Assembly (NCBI GenBank): GCA_030522415.1
Contig: CM060131.1
Location: forward strand, 8,823,203 to 8,887,202
Length of the DNA stretch: 64,000 nt
Direction: 5' to 3'
Source of the DNA: Channallabes apus
Taxonomy: Eukaryota; Chordata; Actinopteri; Siluriformes; Clariidae
Part shown: positions 23,353 to 33,992 of the stretch, piece after piece
Numbering within the stretch: position 1 is the first letter of the stretch
How the letters are laid out: every line of letters starts with the position of its first letter
Program-made: the position numbers and the translations under genes
Notes under the pieces: model-generated
What the model saw: only the letters and a program-made list of their open reading frames with translations
Databases searched by the model: none
What the model was told of the DNA's origin: nothing

Positions 23353-24946
23353 CAAACCGGATTCCAAAAAAGTTGGGACACTAAACAAATTGTGAATAAA
23401 AAGGGAATGCAATGATGTGGAGATGGCAAATGTCAATATTTTATTCAGAATAGAACATAGATGACAGATCAGAAGTTTAATCCGAGAAAATGTATAATTT
23501 TAAAGGAAAAATATGTTGATTCCAAATTTCAAGGTGTCAACAAATCCCAAAAAAGTTGGGACAAGTAGGAATAAGAGGCTGGAAAAAGTAAATTTGAGCA
23601 TAACAAAGAGCTGGAAGACCAATTAACAGTAATTAGGTTAATTGGCAACATGATTGAGTATAAAAAGAGCTTCTCAGAGTGGCAGTGTCTCTCAGAAGCC
23701 AAGATGGGTAGAGGATCACCAATTCCCACAATGTTGCGCAGAAAGATGGTGGAGCAATATCAGAAAGGTGTTACCCAGCGAAAAATTGCAAAGACTTTGT
23801 AGTTATCATCATCAACTGTGCATAATATCATCCGAAGATTCAGAGAATCTGGAACAATCTCTGTGCGTAAGGGTCAAGGGCGTAAAACCATACTGGATGC
23901 CCGTGATCTCCGGGCCCTTAAACGACACTGCACCACAAACAGGAATGCTACTGTAAAGGAAATCACAGAATGGGCTCAGGAATACTTCCAGAAACCATCG
24001 TCAGTGAACACAATCCACCGTGCCATCCGCCGTTGCCAGCTGAAACTCTACAGTGCAAAGAAGAAGCCATTTCTAAGCAAGATCCACAAGCACCGGCGTT
24101 TTCATTGGGCCAGGGATCATTTAAAATGGAGTGTGGCAAAATGGAAGACTGTTCTGTGGTCAGACGAGTCACGATTCGAAGTTCTTGTTGGAAATGTGGG
24201 ACGCCATGTCATCCGGACCAAAGAGGACAAGGACAACCCAAGTTGTTATCAACGCTCAGTTCAGAAGCCTGCATCTCTGATGGTATGGGGTTGCATGAGT
24301 GCGTGCGGCATGGGCAGCTTGCATGTCTGGAAAGGCACCATCAATGCAGAAAAATATATTCAGGTTCTAGAACAACATATGCTCCCATCCAGACATCATC
24401 TCTTTCAGGGAAGACCCTGCATTTTTCAACAAGATAATGCCAGACCACATTCTGCATCAATCACAACATCATGGCTGCGTAGGAGAAGGATCCGGGTACT
24501 GAAATGGCCAGTCTGCAGTCCAGATCTTTCCCCTATAGAGAACATTTGGCGCATCATAAAGAGGAAGGTGCGACAAAGAAGGCCCAAGACGATTGAACAG
24601 TTAGAGGCCTGTATTAGACAAGAATGGGAGAGCATTCCTATTTCTAAACTTGAGAAACTGGTCTCCTCGGTCCCCAGACGTCTGTTGAGTGTTGTAAGAA
24701 GAAGGGGAGATGCCACACAGTGGTGAAAATGGCCTTGTCCCAACTTTTTTGGGATTTGTTGACAACATGACACTTTGATTCACCATATTTTCCCCTTAAA
24801 ATGATACATTTTCTCAGTTTAAACTTTTGTTCCGTGATTTATGTTCTATTCTGAATAAAATATTGACATTTGCCATCTCCACATCATTGCATTCAGTTTT
24901 TATTCACAATTTGTTTAGTGTCCCAACTTTTTTGGAATCTGGTTTG
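23353..24946 (+). mobile_element. Nearly intact Tc1-like transposon, IR/DR type
   Basis: A TA dinucleotide flanks each end (23351-23352 and 24947-24948). The terminal inverted repeats are about 210-220 bp. Each has an outer site (TTCCAAAAAAGTTGGGACAC near 23362, mirrored near 24930) and an inner site (CCCAAAAAAGTTGGGACAAG near 23546, mirrored near 24737). This is the IR/DR arrangement with two transposase-binding sites per end. Total length is 1594 bp with one transposase gene between the repeats. Confidence 0.93.
23704..24726 (+). pseudogene. Tc1-like transposase, full length with a single nonsense codon
   Basis: From ATG at 23704 the frame runs 340 codons to TGA at 24724-24726, interrupted only by TAG at 23800-23802 (codon 33). 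The N-terminal half is a helix-turn-helix DNA-binding region (KGVTQRKIAKTL, then STVHNIIRRFRESGTISVR). The DDE catalytic core is visible as LWSDESRFEV, IFQQDNARPHSA and SPDLSPIENIW. Length and motifs fit a complete Tc1 transposase. Downstream of the stop an open frame from 23818 still encodes the whole catalytic domain. The copy looks young. Confidence 0.9.
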
Positions 24947-25139
24947 TACATTTATTTCATTTATAATAACATTCTCTTAAAAGTGTTTTTATTTCTTAAT
25001 GTCCTGTTTTACCCTATGTTGATATTTTTAATATTCTGTTTATGCTTTCTATTTTATTAATGTACCATTTCATAATTTTCTTGACTTGTTCATTTTAAGT
25101 GTCTATTTTTATTTTAACAGCTTGTATTGATTTCATATT

Positions 25140-25245
25140 TTTCTTTTTTTATTGTTCGGCTTCTTTATTTGGTATGTAAAGCACTTTGGCCAACTCAAAG
25201 TTCTTAATAAGTGCTATATAAATAAATTATTGACTTGATTGATTG
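25140..25245 (+). repeat. LINE 3'-tail-like fragment
   Basis: GTAAAGCACTTTGGCCAACT followed by GTGCTATATAAATAAATTA and a (TTGA)n tail resembles the 3' ends of fish non-LTR retrotransposons. Nothing upstream is recognisable as ORF2. Confidence 0.45.
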
Positions 25246-25974
25246 ATTTTTATGCTTGAATGATTCATGTCACTGTGTGGTTTAACAAACAAACAAAAGA
25301 AAATTCCTCTAAAACTGGTCATGTACAGGGCCTGGACTAAAAATGAGAGACAAAAAGTCGTTCAGGAAACCTGGAGAACTAGGGTTAAAAAAAATACAAG
25401 AAAGTCTGGCTCTTTGGAGGCAAAATATAAAAAAATCCAGGAATCGCTCAAGATTTGTGATGAACAACTGAGGCCGACTCTAACCTGTGCATGTAGCTTC
25501 ATGTATTCGACGTAGTTGAGTTAAGAGCTTGAGGGGGTCGACGGTTCCAGCTTAAGAGTTTCTGTAAGCATGTACACAATCCTCGTCTTACTCCAAATGT
25601 AGCAAAGCAACAATTTGAAGTCTCTCACCTAAAAACTTTTTTTTCCTTAACCATATATTTAAAGAATATTTGTCAGAAAGACAAAGACAGCACTTAGTGG
25701 GACTTCGCTTGCACACACAATATGAAAATGGTGCATTTGGAGGAGGTTACGGCACTCTGCTCGAGTGTCCTGCCGTGTCACAGCCCCAGGCCGACATTGG
25801 TCTGTCATGTGTAATTCCTTACTAAGATTAACTAGTAACTTTCTAGAACAAGTCCACATTCCAGCTTTGTGAGGCAGGGCCTGGGGGATGATAAGAGCAT
25901 ACTCAAGCCTCCTGATTTATTGCACAGAATGATATTAAAACTGCAAAAAGGAACAAAAATTATGTCCAAAATGT

Positions 25975-26255
25975 TTGTTTTTATACTGTTCATGTTTATA
26001 CACAAAATCAGCCATAAATAAGATAAAAACCCAAAACTGGGCAGGTTCCCCTTGTGGTGTTCCCCTTGTGCTGATGGTAGCGGCAGATCCTTTGGGTACT
26101 GTGTGGGACTGATAAAAAAAATATAGCTCTGACACATCCCATGGATTGGAATGAGATTGAGGGAATTTGGAGGCCGGGTGAAGAACTCTTCACAGCAGGC
26201 TGTGATGTACAGGGGGTTCTGATACCTTTCTATCATTACATTCTTCAGTAATCTG
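25975..26255 (-). mobile_element. Tc1-like remnant (family of 61283-61795)
   Basis: GCGGCAGATCCTTTGGGTAC and GGAATTTGGAGGCCGGGTGA match wording shared with the element at 61.3-61.8 kb (CACCAGATCCTTTGGGTGCT and GGGGAGTTTGGAGGCTGTG). Heavily deleted, with no coding capacity. Confidence 0.5.
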
Positions 26256-26957
26256 TGCTACATTGCATTTTCTGTGAAATCAGACTGGACAGTCTGGCGT
26301 CTGGACCCCAAAGGGATGAGATGAGTCGCGAGTCCCGATGATCTTGTCACTAGGGTACTGGGTACTGTATATAATTGATAATCAATGTTATTCTATTCAC
26401 CTTGCAGTGGTGTTCGTGTTGTGGCTAATTGTGTATGTTATAGTTAATCTTACAGTAAGTCATGGCAAAATAAAAAAAACCTACAAACCAAAGATCATCT
26501 AATCAGCCATTTTCCAAACAAACAATTATTAGACTTAATAAGACCTGAAACGGTTCCACACAGACATGCCAGGTGGCTATCAAACACTAGTTCTGAGACC
26601 TTCTGAATAAACATGAGATGCTTGTTTCTGCATGTTCCTGGAAAATCAGATTCGGATGTGGAAACGCAACTTGCCTTAAAAAAAAAAAAAAAACATTGTG
26701 AAATGAATCCAGTTTATGGCATGCAGAAACATGAATATTCGTTCACAGCATCCATAAATAATATGAAATGTAAATTCTTTCAATACATGAGGACCAGAAA
26801 TGCATTTCATGTTAGATTTACGTTTTCCTAACACAATGATTTACTCACATTTTTATCATCATTTCATTGCTACACATATCTGATAATGTTGGGGGTGTTT
26901 TATAGAAGCACAAAAAATATTTTCCATATCTACATATTCTAATTATAGCATATTCAT

Positions 26958-26984
26958 ATTATTAATAATAACAATAACAACAAC

Positions 26985-27029
<45 letters not shown>

Positions 27030-27031
27030 TC
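26958..27031. repeat. (AAT)n microsatellite
   Basis: Degenerate AAC/AAT units followed by about 17 pure AAT units. Confidence 0.9.
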
Positions 27032-27507
27032 ACATAATCATATCTACAATTCAAAACAACTATAGGGTTAGGGTTAATTTTTCTGTAATTATAAAAGTTA
27101 TATAATTTTTTATGTTCTTTATATAGAACTCTAAACAAAAAGTCTATAAATATTTTCCAGATGATTTGTAAACCTAAAAATGTTATTTAACATATTTTTA
27201 AACAATTTCAGATGTATTAAAATGTAAACATTCAACACTAAAATATGTACTATATATAGTTTAGTTTTTTCCCCTGTAATTCAATAGAAGTAAAGATGTG
27301 TTTTTAATCATGTTTTATCAGTTACAAATAATATGGAAAGTGCATGTTTCATATAACTGCATGTTTTTTTTTTCCATGCTGAACTATTTGTGCTTTTTAT
27401 TTTACATCCATCCTGTCACTCACCATGTTATTTACACACCTCAGCTTTAGAGCTCAGAAACACACACATGGTGAAATCGAGTCCTGGGTAGGTGTGTTAA
27501 AGTGAAT

Positions 27508-27545
27508 AATGTGCTGTTTATTTATATTTAAATAAACAGCACATT
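27508..27545. repeat. Perfect 17-bp stem palindrome
   Basis: AATGTGCTGTTTATTTA and its exact reverse complement are separated by four bases (TATT). Confidence 0.9.
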
Positions 27546-28053
27546 AGGGTTGTAATTGTTGGTAATCACTACTTCCGCACCCATGGGACAATATGACGTG
27601 TACTATTTTACTAAAAAGAGCATTCCCTGTTGTTTTATTCCTGAAATTATTGTTAGCAAAATTACCTAAATATAGGATTGTGGGAGTCATAGGGATCAGC
27701 ATATGAGTAACAGGAGGCAGGCTGAAGTAGAAAACCTAACGTTTTTTAATCATCTAATAATACCCAAATTTTCCTTCACTCGATTAAATGTTAAGTCGAA
27801 CCTAACGCACTGAAAGGTCATGATATTTCCGGAATAATAACAGTGCGCGTTGCGAGTTGAATATATTCTTCAAAAAATATAACAAGAACAAGTCCTTGCA
27901 GAACATCTTCCAGATGAGTTAATTAAACTTAACTTGTGCTCAGCAGACCGCATGTCTGGATCTGTTTAATCATGTGAGCGGGAGTGAATGGCTGCTCGCT
28001 GTTTACCTGGACAGGACGCAGACACAAACAAGCATGTGGCCACCAGGCTGTAC

Positions 28054-28055
28054 GT

Positions 28056-28086
<31 letters not shown>

Positions 28087-28091
28087 GGGGG
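28054..28091. repeat. (GT)n followed by a 22-base G run
   Basis: Eight GT units run straight into 22 consecutive G residues. Confidence 0.92.
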
Positions 28092-28720
28092 TTAGCTCCA
28101 AAATCTGGCAGATGCATGTGAAAGAGTCTCGCTGTGCCAACTTTGCTTTTTGGATTTGAATTTAGCAAGAGCATCTTTAAAAATCAAATGCAACAGGCAT
28201 ATCTGAGACCTGAGGAAATAATCTAGTGCTGCAGCAGATATGGGTGGAAGTCTTTCCTTATCGCTAGGATAGAATACACTTACTTTTGGCAAAATGGAAG
28301 CAGGGCTATATATCGTGCCTATAAATATGATTTAATGATTGGCATGCTATTGTTGAGTACCCGTTTATTCTCAGCGTGCTTGTAAAAGCCTTTAACAAGT
28401 TCAACATAATACAATACGTGCCCTGAGGCAATATTCATCGCCTACCTCTAATGATAAGCTCCGTAGTAGCCATCAGGAACAAAAGCAATTTCCTTCAGGG
28501 GGGAAAAAAACCTACAAAAGCAATAGGCTCTGTATTTACTACTTTATTTCCTCATTTAACATTCAAGTCATGTCGGTGTCAGTAGGTCCCAGAGGAACCA
28601 GCAAGAAACTAAGAGGCTAATAGGAAAACACTAACAGGTTAAAAAAGAAAAACTACATTTTTTTTTTACCCTCTGAAGGTATATTTAAATTATTAATGTA
28701 CTTCTGATGACATGATAATG

Positions 28721-28721
<1 letters not shown>

Positions 28722-28769
<48 letters not shown>
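28722..28769. repeat. (TA)n microsatellite
   Basis: About 24 TA units. Confidence 0.92.
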
Positions 28770-28774
<5 letters not shown>

Positions 28775-29207
28775 AACAGTGTAGCTGCTTTGAAGAGTCT
28801 CTATGGTTTGGACAGAATGATGCAAAGAAAAAACCTGATGCAGAGGTTCAGCATGCTTAAATGCCTTGTTGATTAACAAGATCGGGTCAGAGTGGTCTGT
28901 GCTGAAAAGAAGGTCACGGTGAGTTAAACCTCCACTGTGGTGTTGAGAAAAGAATCTCACAAGGCAAACTCGGAGTGGATGAGCTACGGTACAACAGCGC
29001 AAGAGCACATCGGGTGTGACTCAGGACAAGAACAGGAATTCAAGGCTCACAAAACAAGTTAAAGTCCATGTGGTGTTTTTACGACATTCAGCCCTGGAAA
29101 AAACGCATCCTGAGATGCTTTTCTGCAGACCACGATTGTCAGCAGTGGTTATTTACACTACTATGTATTTGAATATCTTTATATATATATTTTTTTCTTT
29201 TTGGATT

Positions 29208-29417
29208 TTCCCCAGATTTTCTCCCTAATTTAGTCGTATCGAATTCCTTCCCGTCACTACGGGGCTCCCACATGATGGCTACTACTACCACTCAATCGGG
29301 AGGGCCGAAGATCGTTTCCTCCGAGCTCTCTCTAGGTTACAACATCCCCTGTGAATCGAACTCACGATCTGCGGATGATAGGGCGAGTGCTTTACCACTG
29401 CGCCACTCGGAGGCCCC
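29208..29417 (-). repeat. tRNA-derived SINE family A, internally deleted
   Basis: The minus strand begins CCTCCGAGTGGCGCAGTGGT, has the B-box region GTGAGTTCGATTCACAGG, and ends in the GTAGTAGCCATCATGTGGG and TGACGGGAAGG tail. The central body is missing. Confidence 0.82.
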
Positions 29418-29489
29418 AAATATCTTTATATTTTAGCGGTCAATATATTTGTGTATGTATTACTGGAATGCTACTGAAAAGCTCTGAGT

Positions 29490-29640
29490 TACTGATCAGC
29501 AGGTCAACCACCAATTTGCACACTGTTGAGCCCATGACCAACGCCCTTATCTGCTCCAGGGGCCCTGCATCCTGGCTGACTCTGAACTCTGACCTTAGCT
29601 TCCTAATTGGAAAGTGCAAAAAAATAAAAATAATTCACAG
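29490..29640 (+). repeat. SINE-like fragment
   Basis: TTACTGATCAGCAGGTCAAC and ACTGTTGAGCCCATGACCAA echo the fish SINE wording also seen at 10220 and 59890. Low conservation. Confidence 0.4.
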
Positions 29641-29659
29641 TGCTATAAATCAATACAAC

Positions 29660-30045
29660 GTTTTTGTGCTAGGCATTAGTGATATGAATTCCCACAAACA
29701 ATAAACTATACGATATTATCACGATACCCAGGTGCTGATTCGACTTGTATTGCGATTCTGTACGTACCATGATTTTATAAATAAAATCTTTTTTTTTTTG
29801 GTTACAATTCTAAACAATTTTTCAATTAAAATTTTTCTTCTTATTATTTAACAAACAATTCGCTCCTACCACACAGGATGCTGTGCTGTCAATGTGCGAC
29901 TAATTTAGAGTGCACCACCTGTAGGATTATAGAGGAACTGCAACATTTTACCACTTCAAATACAAACATATACAAGTTAAAAAAATTTTCCTACAAATCG
30001 ACTTTGGTGTCATTATGGCAATACATGAATTGACACAAAATCGGT
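29660..30045. repeat. Interspersed repeat, copy 2 (family shared with 19340-20110)
   Basis: It shares the ATACCCAGGTGCTGATTCG block and the GAGTGCACCACCTGTAGGAT block with copy 1, and the TCGCTCCTACCACACAGG block with 5840. No gene is visible. Confidence 0.5.
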
Positions 30046-30656
30046 TTTCGTCCATCTCTACTAGGAGTGTAACGTCAACAACAATAGAGTTCACAGAAAT
30101 CACGCGACTCTGTCAGTAACTGTCGTATGAAAATACTGTAATAGAAATTAGCACAGTAAGTATAAAATAAGAATGCATCAAGATCAAGATTTTTTTTTTT
30201 AATCAGATTTTCAATAGATAACACTTTTTCCATCTTCGTGGTCATATTTGCAATATTGTTCTTGTTTTATCTTTTCCTGATGCAGCCTAATTTCCCAGCA
30301 CAGATTAATAGAGCTATGATATTTAATTAAATCTTCCTCAAGCAGTATCCAGACTGAACTGTAAATCAAGTCGGATGACTAATCTGCCTTTAAGAAAACT
30401 GACAAATAGATGGGATCAGATCGGATCGAGTGTCATCCACATGCACAATCAAACCTGTCATTACGATTAGATCATCTGTCTACCCATCTATCCCAAGATG
30501 TATTACATTAAAAAACCCAAGCTGAGGATCTTTCCTCACTGGATTAGTTTAACCGATTTCTCCACAGAGCCAGTGCCAAGCCCGGCTCATTCCTCGCTCT
30601 TTCACCAACAGGGCTCTTTTTCTTCTCTGGTTTCCCGCAAAGAGTCTGTCTCCTTT

Positions 30657-30697
30657 TCTGTCTGTCTGTCTGTCTGTCTCCCTGTCTGTCTTTCTGG
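30657..30697. repeat. (CTGT)n microsatellite
   Basis: About ten TGTC units with minor interruptions. Confidence 0.85.
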
Positions 30698-31045
30698 ATG
30701 ACCTGAGAAACCCTGCAGACCTCTTCAGAGAAAATAAGACAAGAAGAAGAAAAAAGAAAACACACACACACACACACACACTTGAGACACATGCAAAAAC
30801 CCCACTCCCATCCTCCTCATAGCAATCTCCATATATAGCTAGAATGTCCTCCTTGTCCAGCATGCATGGCTTTAGTGTTTGAAAGGTATGAAGATTAATG
30901 GTTCATCTATAAAAACCTAAATACACAATTTTCTTTTTTTTTCTTCCCCCCAATTGAATCCAAAGCCACTTTGCAAATAATAACCCATTAATAAAGTGTG
31001 CACAGGACAAGTGGAGGACAGAATGCTGACATGGTTAAAGAAGAA

Positions 31046-31113
31046 GATGATGATGATGATGATGATGATGATTTATAGCTGTAACAGTGTGTGTGTGTGT
31101 GTGTGTGTGTGTA
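31046..31113. repeat. (GAT)n and (GT)n microsatellites
   Basis: Nine GAT units, 15 other bases, then 12 GT units. They lie in dvl3 intron 1 about 50 bases downstream of the exon 1 donor. Confidence 0.88.
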
Positions 31114-31158
31114 CTGTGTATACTGAGTGTGAAGAATAAGCACTAATGGAAATCTTAC

Positions 31159-31319
31159 CCGAAATCATCATCCATAGACTTGAAGAAAAATTTATAGTTG
31201 GGTTTATTCAGGACTTGCTTAAAGTGTGCCAGAGTGACCTCCTCGGCAGGGACTGGCACTTTCACCAGGTACGGAGTCTCCTGGTCGTCCAGGTGGTAGA
31301 TAATTTTCGTCTCCCACAT
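31159..31319 (-). CDS. dvl3: dvl3 coding exon 1 (dishevelled N-terminus, DIX domain part 1)
   Basis: The minus-strand ATG at 31319 sits in a GC-rich context (GCCGCG before ATG) and opens 53 codons plus two bases. The protein starts [20 protein letters not shown] and ends [14 protein letters not shown]. This is the beginning of the DIX domain of dishevelled, the cytoplasmic Wnt scaffold. The absence of the extra residues before YKFFFKSM that DVL1 carries, and of the DVL2 N-terminal extension, points to DVL3. The donor is GG before GTAAG. The last two bases (GG) join the G that begins exon 2 at 265 to restore Gly, so the two exons splice in phase across about 31 kb. Residue 2 is Trp, where human DVL3 has Gly. 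Confidence 0.92.
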
Positions 31320-31460
31320 CGCGGCCCGCTGGGGTGGAGAAGGCCGGGAGCATCGGGACTCGCGTAGCTCCCGAAGCCGCTCCTGTGCGCCGGGACGCCG
31401 GTGAAGGCGGGTGCAGTGAACCGCTGCGCTGTTTTCCGTGAGATTCTACGCTGTAACGCT
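31320..31460 (-). promoter_or_regulatory. dvl3: dvl3 5' UTR / proximal promoter candidate
   Basis: The bases directly upstream of the dvl3 start codon are GC- and CpG-rich (for example CCGGCG and CGGGACGCCGG on the plus strand), in sharp contrast to the AT-rich surroundings. This is typical of a vertebrate CpG-island promoter. I see no convincing TATA box, and the transcription start cannot be placed from sequence alone. Confidence 0.45.
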
Positions 31461-32139
31461 CCGCTTTCTTTTTTTTTTCTTTCTTATTCTTCTTATTATT
31501 TTTTATTAAAATTCGTGGGAAATCTTTCCAAAACAACAATATGGTTTAATATTCGCCTCTTTTCAATACTGTCAGCCGTTTTGTTGATAAATCCGCTTGA
31601 CTTATTCCGGTAACAATAAACTAAAAAAAATTAAATGAACTACAGACTATTTCTCGTCCATAACTTGTACTGTAATTCCTGCACTGTCTAATAGATATTA
31701 GAGCATTTATGTTTAATAATACTGCTAAACACGCTAGATTATCTCGTAATGTATTAATCTTTTGCACAGGTATTGTCCAGAGACGAAGCTGTTATCAGAC
31801 TGGTGGTCCAGATTGGACTGTGCATGAATATCACGGCTTCTCCCTCTTTCCCTTTGGAACTGCTGTAGGGTTGCCAGATTGCACTTGTTCACCTTTGTGA
31901 GGAAAAGACAACAGTATATATTTTTTATTTAATTTGGAGGTGGGGGGGGGGGGGTCGTCATTTCCCAGATATTTTGTATTAATTATGCAGCATGCTTTTT
32001 TTTTTAATATATAAAGTTGTAAAGAAATATGTGATTACCATTGTATTTTTTCCTATTTTACAGTCAACATTCACATGCACACTGACACTCTACACACAAC
32101 TCCAATTAGTTTTGAAAAAACTAACTAAAAACCAATTAG

Positions 32140-32235
32140 AAAAGCCAATTAGCCTTGGATACAGACCTTAGGAGGGAATTGAACCCAGACCCTGGAGGCG
32201 TCTGCAAGGTGACAGTGATAACCACTAAGCCACCC
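32140..32235 (-). repeat. tRNA-derived SINE family B, head fragment
   Basis: GAATTGAACCCAGACCCTGG and GTGACAGTGATAACCACTAA are the minus-strand tRNA-like head. Confidence 0.65.
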
Positions 32236-33877
32236 GATTAAGTTTGGTCTAGTATAATTCTTACTATTGAGGTTTGGTTAAAAACATCACCTTAGCAAAA
32301 AAAGAAATAAATTGTAAATTTAGATTTTGTAAATTTTGTAAACAATACAGAATGAAAACCAACGTGAACATGTTAAATATAAAGGTTTAGAAGCAATGAA
32401 CTTGATTTATTCCTCATCCCCATTGCCTGGCATGTTGCGACACCAATGGTAAAGTAAGCACTTACTATAAGGTAACAGGTGCTGTAAGTTTTACCTTAGT
32501 ACTGGTCTATGAGGAGATTGGACCAAAGATCAAGGAAATTGAACAGATGTTTAGCCAGTGGATGTTAGTTTAGTCAGTTTGTATGAGCGTACCTTACCGG
32601 TGACATTTGAGATTGAGAATTTTCAGACAGCAATCAATTTCAACTGAAGCTCATACCATGAGGAGTCAGAGAAAAATGTCTCACCACTCTTTTCAAGTAG
32701 AACTTCAACCACTTGAACCAGGTGAATATTAGCATCGATTAAGACTTTACGCTCTGCACATTTTAGCCCTATTGTGTTTATACAGTATGTCTTGATATGG
32801 ACTTATAAATCTTACAAACTTCACAAACTACACTGGAAACATACAGAATTAAACCACATTGTATGTTTAAGTTTTTTTCCCCATATTTTAAAAAATATTT
32901 AAAAATTAAACAAATGTTATACAGTATATTCCCCTAATTAGAAGGATATTACTAAAATATTCTGCACAAAAATGTTAGTGTTTTCTTGCACAATTCATTT
33001 TACTATTTTAAAATAATTAATCTTTTCCAAATGTCTTACTTGCAAATAATTTCACAATGAAAAAATGAAGAATACAAATTTTTGTAATTTACTTAATTTA
33101 CTTACTTAGCCTTAATCACATTAACCATTTTCAATAATTAAATATTGTGAGGGTTTCAGTAAATCTGGCAACCCTGACCAGCTGCGCATGGCAGTGACAC
33201 TGCTCCCCCTGTCGGTTTCACTCTGAACGACTTTCACATGATCAATTGATGAAATTAAAATCTCTTTTATTTACCATAATAAATCTAACATACAGGGCAT
33301 TTCACAGAGTAATCTCTAAATAGAATATAAAATAATGTATATGTTATTCAATTCCATGTAAGCATATTATGTTCAGTAATGTTTACTTCAGATGTTTATT
33401 TTTCCATGCTGAAGAGAGATGGATGGACAGTACAGTACCAGTTTACAGTCCCAAAGGCTGACTACATTCTTGGATCTGTACTGGATTAATTTTTTTCAAA
33501 CTTATTTACATAATGCAAAAAGTTAACAACAACAATCGTCGTTTTAAGACACGCTGGTCAGCTGTTCTGGAATAGTTCTTGCAAGAACAATATTGTGTCA
33601 AGTGCATTTGCAAAAACCCATCAAGCACCAAGATATAACTGTCTCTCATGTAGACCTTCCCAGGAAAGTGAGACCAAAACCTAAACCTAGCTCTGCTGAA
33701 AAGGAGAGGTTTATTTAGAGTCACCAGCCTCAGGAATCACCAATTAACAACCAGCACCTCAGATTAGAGCCGTTATGAAGGATTTACAGATCTTACATAG
33801 CAGACACATCGCAGTATCAACTGTTTAAAGGAGATTATTGTATATTTCGGATATTGTTTTGCAATGCAGAAATGCAG

Positions 33878-33992
33878 CGGTTAGCACTGTCCACACATGA
33901 AGTTTGCATGTTCTTCCTGTTCTTGGTGGGTTTTCTTAGGGTACTCAGGTTTCCTCCGACAGTCCAAAGACATGCAGATTAAGCCGAGTGTG
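33878..33992 (+). repeat. tRNA-derived SINE family B fragment
   Basis: CAGCGGTTAGCACTGTCCAC, TTTGCATGTTCTTCCTGTTC and CCGACAGTCCAAAGACATGC match family B, with the B box deleted. Confidence 0.7.

Larger units (their letters stand above)
266..31158 (-). other. dvl3: dvl3 intron 1 (about 31 kb)
   Basis: This is the interval between the in-phase donor of exon 1 (GTAAG) and acceptor of exon 2 (CAG). It holds no other gene that I can support. Its contents are transposons, SINEs, microsatellites and stretches in which I recognise nothing: roughly 6340-7600, 8040-9600, 13380-15100, 15660-17160, 18900-19330, 20110-21560, 26260-28700 and 30050-31040. Those stretches are AT-rich with no long open frame or recognisable domain. 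Confidence 0.8.

Noticed and set aside
24426..24773. Minus-strand 115-codon frame opposite the Tc1-like transposase
   Set aside because: Complement of a conserved transposase coding region, so a shadow.
29351..29704. 117-codon plus-strand frame
   Set aside because: Starts inside a SINE and continues through another SINE fragment. No protein family recognised.
31146..31367. Plus-strand frame over dvl3 exon 1
   Set aside because: Antisense of the DIX-coding exon. The minus strand carries the real gene.
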